Positions 28,652 through 38,276 of a stretch of DNA of 64,000 bases are shown piece after piece. The DNA is taken from contig NZ_JABMCZ010000005.1 of the NCBI RefSeq assembly GCF_013186535.1, positions 744,001-808,000 on the forward strand, written 5' to 3'. The notes beneath the pieces are model-generated. The model was not told where the DNA came from. It was given only the letters and a program-made list of their open reading frames with translations, and searched no databases. The number at the start of each line of letters is the position of its first letter. The first letter of the stretch is position 1. The position numbers and the translations under genes are program-made. This DNA comes from Nocardia terpenica (GTDB taxonomy: Bacteria; Actinomycetota; Actinomycetes; Mycobacteriales; Mycobacteriaceae).

Positions 28652-30009
28652 TGTTGCGCGCCAAGCTGACCCTGGTCGCGGTGGGCGCGGCGATCATCGC
28701 GATCCTGGTGACGGTGGTGACCTCGTACCGCACGGTGAGCCCGCTGGTCGGCACCCAGTTCGACCGCGGCCTGTCCGACCGCGCCGACGCCGTGCTCGCC
28801 CTGCTGGACACCGACCATCCGATTCCGGTGCGGCCGGACATGATCGAGCAGCTGCTGCTGCCGGACGGCACGGTGCGGCCCCTCGATCCGGGCCGGAAAC
28901 CGTTGCCCGTCACCGAGACCGAGCGCGCCGTCGCCCGCGGCGGCCAGGCCAGCGCGGAGCGCGATATCGTGATCGACGGCCACGAGTACGGGCTGCTGAC
29001 CCGGGCTCGGCCGGGCGGCGGCGCGGTGATGGTGAGCCAGAGCTATGCCGACGTGAATCGCGTCGATCACGAATTCGTCTGGCGCACAGCGGCAATCACC
29101 GCTGCGGCGATCTGCGCGGCGGCGGTGTTCAGCTGGCTGGCGGCCGGGGGTGTGCTGCGCCCGATCCGTCGCCTGGTCACCGTCGGCGAACACATCGCCA
29201 CCACCCAGGATCTGGCCGCACCGCTGCCGCCCGCGGGCCGCGACGAGGTCGGCCGACTGACCCGAAGCTTCGCGACCATGCTTGCCGCACTGCGATTTTC
29301 GCGCGCCCAGCAGCAACGCCTGATCCAGGACGCCAGCCACGAACTGCGCACCCCGCTGACCTCGGTCCGCGGCAGCGCCGAACTATTACAGCGCGCCCAC
29401 GGCCGCCTCGCCCCCAACGACGAAAACCGAGTCCTGGCCACCCTCGTCGGCGAGGCCACCGCCCTGGACGCCCTCGTCCGCGAACTCGTGGACCTGGCCA
29501 CCGACCAGCACACCGCCGAGGACACCGCCGCCGTCGACGTGACCGACCTGCTCGAGGAATGCGCCCAACGCTCCCGCCGCCGCACCGGCCGCCCGATAAC
29601 CGTCACCGCCGCCCCACTCACCATCGAAGCCCGCCCCCGCGCCCTGGCCCGCTGCATCGATAATTTGCTCGACAACGCCACCAAATACAGCCCCGACAAC
29701 ACATCCGTCCATATCGATCTCACCGGCACCACCGTCACCGTCCGCGACCACGGCCCCGGCATCGCACCCGCCGACCAACCCCTCGTCTTCAACCGCTTCT
29801 ACCGCGCCAACCCCACCCGCACCACCCCGGGCACGGGCCTCGGGCTGGCGATAGTCGCGGACATCGTGTCCGCCCACGGCGGTCTGGTCTTCGCCAGGAA
29901 TCATCCAGACGGCGGAGCGGAGGTGGGGTTCCAGTTGCCGAGCGGGGAAAAGCCATCGGCGCACAGGCTTCCGTGGAAACGCCGCCATATCACCACTCAC
30001 CCGAGGTAG
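28648..30009 (+). CDS. Membrane sensor histidine kinase (partner of the upstream regulator)
   Basis: The 453-residue kinase has two membrane helices (about residues 5-27 and 150-172) bounding an extracytoplasmic sensor of about 120 residues. A HAMP domain (GGVLRPIRRLV..) is followed by the dimerisation/phosphoacceptor region with His231 in DASHELRTPLTSV and the ATPase with NLLDNATKYS, DHGPGIAP, FNRFYRA and GTGLGLAIV. It resembles MprB-type kinases but lacks an obvious known ligand pocket. The start overlaps the regulator stop. From about 29370 on, codons become strongly C-ending. It ends 11 bases before a convergent gene. Confidence 0.93.
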   Translation: MMLRAKLTLVAVGAAIIAILVTVVTSYRTVSPLVGTQFDRGLSDRADAVLALLDTDHPIPVRPDMIEQLLLPDGTVRPLDPGRKPLPVTETERAVARGGQASAERDIVIDGHEYGLLTRARPGGGAVMVSQSYADVNRVDHEFVWRTAAITAAAICAAAVFSWLAAGGVLRPIRRLVTVGEHIATTQDLAAPLPPAGRDEVGRLTRSFATMLAALRFSRAQQQRLIQDASHELRTPLTSVRGSAELLQRAHGRLAPNDENRVLATLVGEATALDALVRELVDLATDQHTAEDTAAVDVTDLLEECAQRSRRRTGRPITVTAAPLTIEARPRALARCIDNLLDNATKYSPDNTSVHIDLTGTTVTVRDHGPGIAPADQPLVFNRFYRANPTRTTPGTGLGLAIVADIVSAHGGLVFARNHPDGGAEVGFQLPSGEKPSAHRLPWKRRHITTHPR

Positions 30010-30020
30010 GTGCACATCCG

Positions 30021-31202
30021 TCATTCCGGCACCCAGGGGTTTCGTGTAGCGGCCTTCGATCGGGCCTGACGCAGTTCCTCGCCGAGCGCTGAGATGGCAT
30101 TGTTCGTGGACCATTTGAGCGACATCTCACGATGAAGCGTTCGGACGAACTCGACCAATCTGGAGGCTTGGGTTGCGACTCCGACTCGGAGGGCGGCCGA
30201 TGCTTGTCGGGCAGCGGCTTCGGGTTCTCCGGTACCAGCGAGGGCGCAACCCAACTCTGCGACGTACCACGTCGCCCACTCGGAGGTGAGAGTGTCGGGA
30301 TCGAAGCCGGCTATGCCTCGACCGAGTGATACGACGGCCTTATCCCATTGCCGGGCCAAGCGATAGGCCAAGCCGCGCTGCATCTCGATGAACGAATCGG
30401 AGTAGAAGTACTGCGCGTCCGGTCGGTCCGGGTCGCCCCTCGCTATCAATTCGGCGGCTCGGTCAAGTTTGGCTTCCATCGCGTCCAGGTCGCCTTCGAT
30501 GGCAAGTCCACGGGCTTCCTGCTGAACAGCCAGCGCGAGAACGGTATTACTGAGTCCGCTACCGTCGCGCTGCGCGGCACGAGACAACCCGATCATGGGG
30601 CCGATCTCGCCCACCATCCAAGCGACATGCCCGCGCATCGAAAGCGCGGTGGAGACCATATCCCGGTCCCCACCCTCGGTAGCCAGTTCGAGCGCACCTC
30701 GATAGTGATGGACCGCGGCACTGTGGTTTCCGAGGTTGGCATTGAGCCACCCCGAGAACTGTTGCCAACCAGCAGCGGCATTCACGATTTCGGTGCGTAC
30801 CGATCCGCGCGCATCAACAGCGAGCGCAGCGGCAATACGAGTCTGTCGAATCGCCAACGGCAGAACACGTTTCGACCCGACACGATCCTCCAGCCGTCGG
30901 GTATCCGACAACAGCCCTTCCAGATCCCGGGCCAGCGCACTATCGATGTAGCGCCGTTCCGTCAGAGCAGATTTCTCCCGCAGATGCAGTTCAGTCGATC
31001 GATCGGCGTCGATCTTGCCGCTGATCACATTCTCGAAATTCGCCAAGAGTGAGCCCTCCGAGCCGAGAATGCGATCAAGTTCGCGAACAATGTCGATCGA
31101 GGGCAGCTCGGCTCCAAACGCCTCCCACTCTTCCATCCAGCCCTTCCCCAACCCTTGCTGAGCAGCGTTGCAGCAACACCCGAATGCTGGCCCCGTGGCC
31201 AC
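30021..31202 (-). CDS. Tetratricopeptide-type regulator with damaged N-terminal HTH
   Basis: The 393-residue frame matches actinobacterial XRE regulators whose C-terminal two-thirds is a run of TPR-like helices (SGWLNANLGNHSAAVHHYRG, ALSMRGHVAWMVGEIGPMIG, GRGIAGFDPDTLTSEWATWY). Only the tail of an HTH is recognisable at the start (KGWMEEWEAFGAELPSIDIV), preceded by an odd cysteine-rich stretch. An ATG at 31233 in another frame yields MTEGCAVPLHRGHGASIRVL, which looks like the missing beginning. I infer a small deletion plus frameshift that removed most of the HTH; the gene may be a pseudogene or start elsewhere. Codon use is less GC-biased than in neighbours. Confidence 0.65.
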   Translation of the reverse strand: MATGPAFGCCCNAAQQGLGKGWMEEWEAFGAELPSIDIVRELDRILGSEGSLLANFENVISGKIDADRSTELHLREKSALTERRYIDSALARDLEGLLSDTRRLEDRVGSKRVLPLAIRQTRIAAALAVDARGSVRTEIVNAAAGWQQFSGWLNANLGNHSAAVHHYRGALELATEGGDRDMVSTALSMRGHVAWMVGEIGPMIGLSRAAQRDGSGLSNTVLALAVQQEARGLAIEGDLDAMEAKLDRAAELIARGDPDRPDAQYFYSDSFIEMQRGLAYRLARQWDKAVVSLGRGIAGFDPDTLTSEWATWYVAELGCALAGTGEPEAAARQASAALRVGVATQASRLVEFVRTLHREMSLKWSTNNAISALGEELRQARSKAATRNPWVPE

Positions 31203-31358
31203 GGTGCAACGGTACCGCGCATCCCTCGGTCATAGGAGGGTTCCGACAGCCCCCGATGCCGGTGAGTGCCCTCGCCGATCGCGGTGGTGAGCACCTTGTT
31301 CAGTGAAATGTATTGATCGTCAGTTAATTTGAACCCGGCGTACCGGACGAAAGGTGAT

Positions 31359-31931
31359 TCAGCGTTCGATGCCGGGCCAACCGGCGAGACGCATGGCTTC
31401 TCGGGCGGTGTCTGCGGCCGAGCGGTTCTGGTTGTTCACCACGTGGTCTTCGACAGCGGCAGTAGCCAGCTTATCGACAAGGTATTCGGCCATGTCCAGG
31501 TACCACTGTGGGTCACGGCCGGATTCGCGGGATCGGATTCGTGACTGCACTTCACCGAGGTCGGCGGTGAGCCTGATCACCGTGATCTCGGCACCGGGCA
31601 CCGCCTCCGCAATGGAGCCCAGTAGACTGCGGTGTTCCAGAGTCCGGCTGAGAACGAGCCGCTCGGCACCCGCCCGCCGGAAGTTCTCCCACATACAGGC
31701 CAAATTGGCATGCACCAACCGCTCGTTCCACCGATCATCTGCGGGCCGAGGCGAACACGCCCCGATCACCGCGAGATCCACCATCGCATGCGGAACACCA
31801 GCCTCCTCCAGCAGCCTGTCCGCCTCCAACGCAACGGTCGTCTTCCCAACCCCGCACGGACCGGTGAAAAGCAGGACCGGCACCGCGGGTGGTGCGTTGA
31901 GTTCCAATTCGATCGGGTCGGGTTCTGTCAT
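31359..31931 (-). CDS. P-loop ATP-binding protein (small nucleotide/shikimate-kinase-like)
   Basis: From the ATG at 31931 the protein has 190 residues (an upstream start at 31994 would add 21). It has a Walker A loop in VLLFTGPCGVGKTTVALEAD, a plausible Walker B region at HAMVDLAVIGAC and an arginine-rich lid region (RIRSRESGRDPQWYLDMAEY). The fold is that of small P-loop kinases. Its substrate is not evident. It follows the lactate-permease-like gene with a 63-base gap on the same strand but reads as a separate unit. Confidence 0.75.
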   Translation of the reverse strand: MTEPDPIELELNAPPAVPVLLFTGPCGVGKTTVALEADRLLEEAGVPHAMVDLAVIGACSPRPADDRWNERLVHANLACMWENFRRAGAERLVLSRTLEHRSLLGSIAEAVPGAEITVIRLTADLGEVQSRIRSRESGRDPQWYLDMAEYLVDKLATAAVEDHVVNNQNRSAADTAREAMRLAGWPGIER

Positions 31932-31994
31932 GGCTGGATCATTCAACGACCACTTCGGCTGGCTGTCAACGACCGAGACCCCCAGAAACCGCAC

Positions 31995-33515
31995 TCACGT
32001 CATCACAGTCGCCAACACCCACACCATCGCACACAGGATCGCCAGCAGCAGCAAACTCCAGCCGAGTACTTTCCGAAGCAGTTCGCCCTCATTGTCGGGT
32101 AGCCCCACCGCACTCGAAGCCAAAGCCAGATTCTGTACGGCGACAGCCTTTCCCAGTACGCCCGCCACGCTGTTGGTGACGGCCATCAGGTGGGGGGAGA
32201 CGCCGACGCTGTGGGCTGCGGCGATCTGCATGGCGCCGAAGAGGGCGTTGGATGAGGTGTCCGAGCCGGTGAGTGCGACGCCGAACCAGCCTATGGCGCC
32301 GGAGAACAGGGCGTACCAGGGTCCTGCACCGGCCGCCCATTCACCGAGCGCCAGCGCCATGCCGGATACGTTCATGACGTAGGCCAGCGCGAGTACGGCT
32401 GCGATAGCGACCATGGCCCAACGGATCTGGAGCACCGCTTGCCCGTAGGATCGGATCGCCGTCCGGGCCGATACCCGCAGCGGCGCAGCCGTGAGGACAC
32501 CGGTGACGAGCAGGATCGTCCCGCTGGAGTTCAACCACTCGAAGTCGAAAACCGCCAGCCGACCGGCAGATTCGGACAACCCTGGCCATCGGAAGGAGAA
32601 ACCCACCTCGTTCGCCAACCATTTCGCCGGTCCCACGAAGGTCACCACCGCGAACAACCCCACCAGAATCGCGTAGGGCGCGAAGGCAAGCACGATGTCA
32701 CGTCGCGAATCCCGCACCGGCACCGTCGATTCCCGCTCCCCCGACGGGCTCCAGAAGTGCAGCAACAGCATCAGCGCCACGGTCGACCCGAGTGCCGCGC
32801 CCAGGTTGGTGAGCTGATAGGTGAAGAAGTTCGAGAACAGCAGCTGTCCGCCGCCGAACCCGATGCCCGCCACCAGCGCCGCGGGCCACAGCTCCCGTAA
32901 ACCCTTGCGCCCGTCCAGCAGTAGGAGAAGCACGAACGGGACGAGCACAGCCAGCACCGCGGATTCTCGCGCCGCCGTGGCACCCAGTTCATCGGCCGGG
33001 TAGGCGGTCACCTTCGCCAGGGTCTGGATGGGGTTGCCCACCGAACCGAACGATGCCGGAGCGGTATTCGCGAACAGCGCGATGACCGCGGCGCGCACGG
33101 GGGTGAAGCCGAGCGCGGTGAGCATGACCGAGGTGACCGCGATCGGGGTGCCGAAGCCGGAGACCGATTCGATCAGCGCCCCGAAACTGAACGCGACCAG
33201 CAGCGCCTGAATCCGCACATCGCCCGACACCGCGCAGAATGTCCGCCCGATGACATCGAAATATCTGGTGGCGCGTTGTAACTTGTTGAGCCACACCGCA
33301 TTCAGAATGATCCACACGATCGGGAACAGGCCGAACGCGGCGCCCTCGGCCGCGCTGCTGAATGCCTGCCCGGCGGGCAGACCGAAGACGGTCACGGCGA
33401 GCAGCAGCGCGATCGCGAGGCCGATGAGCGCGGCCCGGTAGGACCGCATGCGCAGCCCGCCGAGCAGAACCAACAGCGCCAGCAGCGGAATCGCCGCCAG
33501 GAGTGCACGACCCAT
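31995..33515 (-). CDS. LctP-family permease (glycolate/lactate)
   Basis: The 506-residue membrane protein has about a dozen helices and the LctP/GlcA family signatures FGALIESVSGFGTPIAVTSV, NTAPASFGSVGNPIQTLAKV and SGAIGWFGVALTGSDTSSNA. Family members import L-lactate, D-lactate or glycolate with protons. Its ATG at 33515 is two bases after the stop of the FAD/Fe-S dehydrogenase gene, so uptake and oxidation are encoded together. With an aminotransferase for glyoxylate in the same operon, glycolate is the favoured substrate. The frame remains open upstream of the chosen ATG inside the dehydrogenase gene, but that extension is a shadow. Confidence 0.92.
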   Translation of the reverse strand: MGRALLAAIPLLALLVLLGGLRMRSYRAALIGLAIALLLAVTVFGLPAGQAFSSAAEGAAFGLFPIVWIILNAVWLNKLQRATRYFDVIGRTFCAVSGDVRIQALLVAFSFGALIESVSGFGTPIAVTSVMLTALGFTPVRAAVIALFANTAPASFGSVGNPIQTLAKVTAYPADELGATAARESAVLAVLVPFVLLLLLDGRKGLRELWPAALVAGIGFGGGQLLFSNFFTYQLTNLGAALGSTVALMLLLHFWSPSGERESTVPVRDSRRDIVLAFAPYAILVGLFAVVTFVGPAKWLANEVGFSFRWPGLSESAGRLAVFDFEWLNSSGTILLVTGVLTAAPLRVSARTAIRSYGQAVLQIRWAMVAIAAVLALAYVMNVSGMALALGEWAAGAGPWYALFSGAIGWFGVALTGSDTSSNALFGAMQIAAAHSVGVSPHLMAVTNSVAGVLGKAVAVQNLALASSAVGLPDNEGELLRKVLGWSLLLLAILCAMVWVLATVMT

Positions 33516-33517
33516 GA

Positions 33518-36424
33518 CTACACTCCGGACCGGTCGAGCGCCCGCAACACCAGTTCCACCGGATGGGCGGCGGAACGCCCTGTGCCGTGGGCGATCTGCT
33601 GCCGACACGACACCCCGGAGGCCACGATCACCGTATCGTCCGACGCCGCGTCGATCGCGGGGAACAACCGGTTGCCGCCGATGGTCATCGAGACGTCGTA
33701 GTGTTCGGCCTCGAAACCGAACGACCCGGCCATACCGCAGCAGCCCGCGTCCAGCTCCCGCACCGTCACCCCGGGGATCTTCCGCAGCAGCGCCACGGTC
33801 GCGCCGGTGCCGACCGCGGCCTTGAGATGGCAATGCCCGTGGTACAGCAGCGATTTCCCGGCCAGCGGCGAATCCGCGCGCAGCCGCAGGCGACCGGCGT
33901 CGATCGCCTCCGCCAGCAGCTCCTCGACCTGCCGCACCCGTCCGCCCACGCGTGCGGCCGCCTCGTCACCGGGCAGCAGCCTGTCATGGTCGTCGCGCAG
34001 CATCATCAGGCACGACGGTTCGATACCGACGATCGGCGCATCCCGATCCGGCCCCTGCGACAGCGCCGACACCAGCCCGGCGGCCGATGCCGCCGCCTGA
34101 TCCAGCAGACCCTTCGACATGGCCGCCCGACCACAGCAGCCACCGGACTCCAGCCGCACCCGCCACCCGGCGAGTTCCAGTAATTCGATGGCCGCCTTGC
34201 CGATTCGCGGTTCGGTGAAGGTCACGAAGGAATCGGCCAGGAACACCGCCGTGCCTGCCGATGCCGTCTCGTCCCACGCGCCACGACGCCGGAACCAGCG
34301 AATCAGATTGTCCCGCTCGAAGATCGGCAGCGGACGTTCGGGAGCCAGCCCGACCGCCCGCGCCATGAGCCGCCGCACCGGGTCGAATCGCAGCGGCAGA
34401 TTGGCGACCGGCGCGGTGGCCGACCCGAGCCGATTCAGTCGCCGCACCGCACCGAAGATCCGCGACCGCACCGGCACCCCGTGCCGATCATGATGGCGGG
34501 CAAGGGTTTCCGCCTTGAGCGTGGCCATATCCACCGACAGCGGGCATTCGCTCTTACACGCATTGCACATCAGGCACAGATCCAGGATCTCGTGCAGCCG
34601 CTCGTCGCCCAGCGCCGCCGCGGGATCCGGCTCCGACAGCGCCTTCACCAGTGCATTGGCCCGGCCGCGCACGGAATCCTGCTCGTTGCGGGTGGCCTGG
34701 TAGGACGGGCACATGACACCGGCGTCGGTCTTGCGGCACAGGCCGATATTCATGCAGCGGTCCGCCGCCGCCCGCATGCCACCGACCACCTCGAAGGACA
34801 GCCGAGTAGTGATCTCGACGGCCGGCGGCAGCGCGCGGTCGCGCAGATTGTCGGTCATGGCGGGCGCGTCCACGATCTTCCCGGGGTTGAGGATATTGTG
34901 AGGGTCGAAGAGCCCCTTGACCTTTCGCATGGCCCCGTACAGCTCGTCACCGAAGATCTCCCGGTTGAACTCGCTGCGCGCCAGGCCGTCGCCGTGCTCG
35001 CTGGAGTTCACCCCGCCGTATTCGGCCACCAGATCCTTGACCCGCTCGGCCACCGCGCGCATCGCGCGCACCTGCGCCGGATCGGTGACGTCCACGAACG
35101 GCCGCACATGCAGGCAGCCCACCGAGCAGTGCCCGTAGAACCCGGCCTCGAGACCGTGCTCGTCGAGGATCTCCCGGAACCGAGTCGTGTACTCCACCAG
35201 GTGGATCGGATCCACCGCGGTGTCCTCGACGAAGGCCAGCGGGCGGTTGGTGCCGCGCCCGGCCGCCATCAGCAGACCCAGACCGGATTTGCGCACCTTC
35301 AGCAGCAGGCCCTGCTGCCGCGGAGTGACGGCCCGCAGCAGGTGATATCCGTGGCCGTGCGCCCGCCACAGCTGCTCCAGCTCGTCCAGCTTCGCGCTGA
35401 GCTCGCCCTCGTCGTCGCCCGAAAAACTCACGAACAGCAGGGCTTCCGGGTCGCCGTCGAGAATCGCCGACAGCCCCGCATACTCGTGCTTGCGGCGCGC
35501 CAGATCGAGGATGGTCCTGTCCATCAGCTCGACCTGCTCCGGGCCGAGGGTGAGCGCGTCGGTGGTGGCGGCGATGGCCGCCGGGACCGAGGCGAAGTGA
35601 CCGACGGCGATGACGGTGCGCGCCGGTTTCGGCACCAGCCGCACCACCGCCTGCGTCGCCACCGCCAGCGTACCCTCGCTTCCCACAACGAATTTCGCGA
35701 GATCAAACGGCCCGTCGCCGGTGAGCCGCCCGAGCTGATACCCGCAGGACTGCCGCCAGAACTTCGGGTAGTGCGTGGCGATGGCGTCGGCGTGCGCCGC
35801 GACCAGCACCGGCAACTCTCGATACAGGCTGCCCGCCAGCGTCGGCTCCGCGGCCAGTTCGGCCCGGCGCGACTCGTCGACCGGTTCGAAATGGGCTCGG
35901 CTGCCGTCGGCGAGCACCACATCCATGGCCAGCACCTGATCGACGGTGGAGCCGTACACCAGCGACCGGCTGCCGCAGGAGTTGTTGCCCAGCATGCCGC
36001 CGATGGTGGCCCGATTCCCGGTGGAGGTGTCCGCACCGAACATCAGCTTATGCTGCGCCGCAGCATGATTCAGCTGATCCTGGACGACTCCCGCCTGCAC
36101 CACCGCGGTGCGGCCCACCGGATCGATCGCGAGGATGCGGTTCATGTGCCGTGAAAGGTCCAGCACCAGACCGGCTCCCACGGTCTGCCCCGCGAGACTG
36201 GTGCCCGCGCCGCGCGCGGTCACCGTGACCCCGTGCTCGCCCGCCAGCCGCACGGCGGCCGCCACATCGTCGGAATGCGCGGGGAAGACTACGCCGACCG
36301 GCTCGATGGCATACATGCTCGCGTCGCGCGCGAACAGCGCCCGCGTGTAATCGTCGAAGCCGATCTCCCCGTCGAGTTCCGCGGCGAGCGCCGACCGCAG
36401 CGCCGCGATATCCGAATTGCTCAT
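33518..36424 (-). CDS. FAD-linked oxidase/Fe-S two-domain dehydrogenase (glycolate or D-lactate)
   Basis: The 968-residue protein joins a GlcD-type flavin domain (about residues 1-540; VTARGAGTSLAGQTVGAGLV and GADTSTGNRATIGGMLGNNS bind FAD) to a GlcF-type iron-sulfur region. The ferredoxin cluster motif is CLMCNACKSECP near residue 625, and two CCG repeats follow in ESGGCCGRAAMSKGLLDQ and LDAGCCGMAGSFGFEAEHYD. Fused forms oxidise D-lactate, D-2-hydroxyglutarate or glycolate and pass electrons to quinone. It overlaps the aminotransferase stop by four bases (ATGA). The operon context favours glycolate to glyoxylate. Confidence 0.93.
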   Translation of the reverse strand: MSNSDIAALRSALAAELDGEIGFDDYTRALFARDASMYAIEPVGVVFPAHSDDVAAAVRLAGEHGVTVTARGAGTSLAGQTVGAGLVLDLSRHMNRILAIDPVGRTAVVQAGVVQDQLNHAAAQHKLMFGADTSTGNRATIGGMLGNNSCGSRSLVYGSTVDQVLAMDVVLADGSRAHFEPVDESRRAELAAEPTLAGSLYRELPVLVAAHADAIATHYPKFWRQSCGYQLGRLTGDGPFDLAKFVVGSEGTLAVATQAVVRLVPKPARTVIAVGHFASVPAAIAATTDALTLGPEQVELMDRTILDLARRKHEYAGLSAILDGDPEALLFVSFSGDDEGELSAKLDELEQLWRAHGHGYHLLRAVTPRQQGLLLKVRKSGLGLLMAAGRGTNRPLAFVEDTAVDPIHLVEYTTRFREILDEHGLEAGFYGHCSVGCLHVRPFVDVTDPAQVRAMRAVAERVKDLVAEYGGVNSSEHGDGLARSEFNREIFGDELYGAMRKVKGLFDPHNILNPGKIVDAPAMTDNLRDRALPPAVEITTRLSFEVVGGMRAAADRCMNIGLCRKTDAGVMCPSYQATRNEQDSVRGRANALVKALSEPDPAAALGDERLHEILDLCLMCNACKSECPLSVDMATLKAETLARHHDRHGVPVRSRIFGAVRRLNRLGSATAPVANLPLRFDPVRRLMARAVGLAPERPLPIFERDNLIRWFRRRGAWDETASAGTAVFLADSFVTFTEPRIGKAAIELLELAGWRVRLESGGCCGRAAMSKGLLDQAAASAAGLVSALSQGPDRDAPIVGIEPSCLMMLRDDHDRLLPGDEAAARVGGRVRQVEELLAEAIDAGRLRLRADSPLAGKSLLYHGHCHLKAAVGTGATVALLRKIPGVTVRELDAGCCGMAGSFGFEAEHYDVSMTIGGNRLFPAIDAASDDTVIVASGVSCRQQIAHGTGRSAAHPVELVLRALDRSGV

Positions 36425-37584
36425 GCCCCCAGCACCTCCCACGCCTGCGCCAGCCCGCGCGGGTCGATCGGCACCCCGGCCGAACGCAGCCCGAGTTGGA
36501 CGCCGACCAGCGTGCCCGCGAGCATCAGATCGTTGAAATGCCCGAGGTGCCCGATGCGGAACACCTTTCCGGCGAGCCTGCCGAGTCCCGCGCCGAGCGA
36601 CATGTCGTAGCGGTCCAGGATCACCTGGCGCACCTTGTCGGCGTCGTAGTCGTCGGGCAGCAGCACCGCGGTGAGCGAGCCGGAGTATTCGCGTTCGTCG
36701 GCGCACAGCACCTCGAGCCCCCAGCCGCGCACCGCCGCCCGGGTGGCCGCGGCGTGGCGGGCATGCCGGGCGAACACCGCGGGCAAACCCTCCTCCTCCA
36801 GCATGATCAGCGCCTCACGCAGGCCGTAGAGCAGGTTGGTGGCCGGGGTGTAGGGGAACGAGCCGTTGCGGTTGGCCCGCAGGATCGGCCGCCAATCCCA
36901 GTAGGAGCGGGCGAGTGTCGCGTGCTCGCTCGCGGCCAGGGCCTTGTCGCCGACGGCGTTGAAGCTCAGTCCCGGCGGGAGCATGAGCCCCTTCTGCGAG
37001 CCCGCCACCGTGACGTCCACGCCCCATTCGTCGTGCCGATAGTCGATGGACGCCAGCGACGAGATGGTGTCGACCAGCAGCAGCGCCGGATGTTCGGCCG
37101 CGTCCATGGCCGCGCGAATCTCCGGCACCCGGCTGGTCACGCCCGTCGACGTTTCGTTGTGCACCACGCAGACCGCTTTGATCGCATGATCGGCGTCCGC
37201 GGCCAATTTCTCGTGGGCCGCCACCGGATCCGCGCCGTGCCGCCAATCACCCGGCACGAAATCCACCACCAATCCCAGCCGCTGCGCCATCTCCTGCCAC
37301 AGCGTCGCGAATTGCCCCGTCTCGAAAGCGAGGACGGTGTCGCCCGGGCTCAGGGTGTTCACCAGCGCCGCCTCCCACGCCCCGGTGCCCGACGCCGGGA
37401 AGATCACCACCGGCCCCTCGGTGCCGAAAACCGGTCGTAGCCGGTCGAATAGCTCCAGGACCAGCGTTGGGAGTCGAGGGCCCCGATGGTCGATGGTCGG
37501 CGCCGCGATCGCGCGCAGCACCCGATCCGGGACATTCGTCGGCCCCGGAATCTGGAGAAAATGACGACCAGTGGAATAGCTCAT
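36421..37584 (-). CDS. PLP-dependent serine/alanine-glyoxylate aminotransferase
   Basis: The 387-residue class V aminotransferase begins FLQIPGPTNVPDRVLRAIAA, has the substrate loop DHRGPRLP and the cofactor lysine in VDVTVAGSQKGLMLPPGLSF (about residue 196), and ends with KVFRIGHLGHFNDLMLAGTL. These are the signatures of bacterial serine-glyoxylate and eukaryotic alanine-glyoxylate aminotransferases. It would convert glyoxylate to glycine, so the three-gene unit imports glycolate, oxidises it and aminates the product. GGAGAGG lies ahead of the ATG. A palindromic repeat begins only 26 bases upstream. Confidence 0.94.
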   Translation of the reverse strand: MSYSTGRHFLQIPGPTNVPDRVLRAIAAPTIDHRGPRLPTLVLELFDRLRPVFGTEGPVVIFPASGTGAWEAALVNTLSPGDTVLAFETGQFATLWQEMAQRLGLVVDFVPGDWRHGADPVAAHEKLAADADHAIKAVCVVHNETSTGVTSRVPEIRAAMDAAEHPALLLVDTISSLASIDYRHDEWGVDVTVAGSQKGLMLPPGLSFNAVGDKALAASEHATLARSYWDWRPILRANRNGSFPYTPATNLLYGLREALIMLEEEGLPAVFARHARHAAATRAAVRGWGLEVLCADEREYSGSLTAVLLPDDYDADKVRQVILDRYDMSLGAGLGRLAGKVFRIGHLGHFNDLMLAGTLVGVQLGLRSAGVPIDPRGLAQAWEVLGA

Positions 37585-37609
37585 CGAGAGCTCCTCTCCT
37601 TACTTCTTC

Positions 37610-37750
37610 GTCATTCCGGCGTGCTTTTGGCCGGAATCCAACGAGAGATCCCGGCCAAAAGCACGCCGGGATGACGAGGGGACCCACGCCGGATGACGAG
37701 GGGACCCACGCCGGATGACGGGCGTCACGAAACGCCGGGATGACGAAATG
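37610..37750. repeat. Dispersed palindromic repeat (copy 4) with short tandem tail
   Basis: The head arms are near 37610-37637 (core GCGTGCTTTTGGCC) and 37648-37674 (core GGCCAAAAGCACGC). Three or four tail units of 22-24 bases built on ACGCCGGATGACGAGGGGAC follow. The element occupies the position of the leader or promoter of the glyoxylate aminotransferase operon, so it may lie within its 5' untranslated RNA. Confidence 0.8.
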
Positions 37751-38276
37751 TGGTGGACCGGCGGCGACGCCACACCGATCCGTCGAAATCCGAATGACGG
37801 AAACGACATCAATGAAGTTAGATCGACATCGATAATCGCGGAAGTGGTTGGGAGCGTTTAATCCTAACGCGGAGCACGATGGTCGCGGCGGCGCCGACCG
37901 CCGGGTGCCCGACGATCGACTCGCGAGCCGATGCGGTGACCGCCCCGGGCCGCGCCCGCCGACGACGATAGGGGTTCCGACGCGCCCATGGACGCCACGC
38001 CGACGAGGCCAACCCCTCCCGCCCCGGCAAGGTCGGGAGGTTCCTCGCAAACCGCCCGAAATCCGCGCCCGCGAACCGGACAGATCCCGGGACCGGCGGT
38101 ACCGACGGGGCGGTGATTCGAATCCTTAACAATCCCTTGAGAATCCACTCGTCGCAATCATTCCTCCCATTTGCGCGGAGATGTCAGAATCAGCACGAGA
38201 AGTCGGGTGTTCCGGACACGGGAAAGCCGTCTGGGCACCCGTGTCCGCCTAGCCAGGACAGGAACCGCGAGCAGGG
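37751..38276. other. 526-bp intergenic region without a recognised gene
   Basis: Short open frames exist on both strands but are arginine/proline-rich and lack Shine-Dalgarno sequences. The left part (37760-37860) is AT-richer and probably contains the promoter of the minus-strand glycolate operon upstream of the repeat. A gttcgaatcc-like string near 38112 recalls a tRNA T-loop, but no cloverleaf can be folded around it. Confidence 0.45.

Noticed and set aside
38086..38130. A tRNA T-loop-like string
   Set aside because: No acceptor stem, D-arm or anticodon arm can be paired around it.
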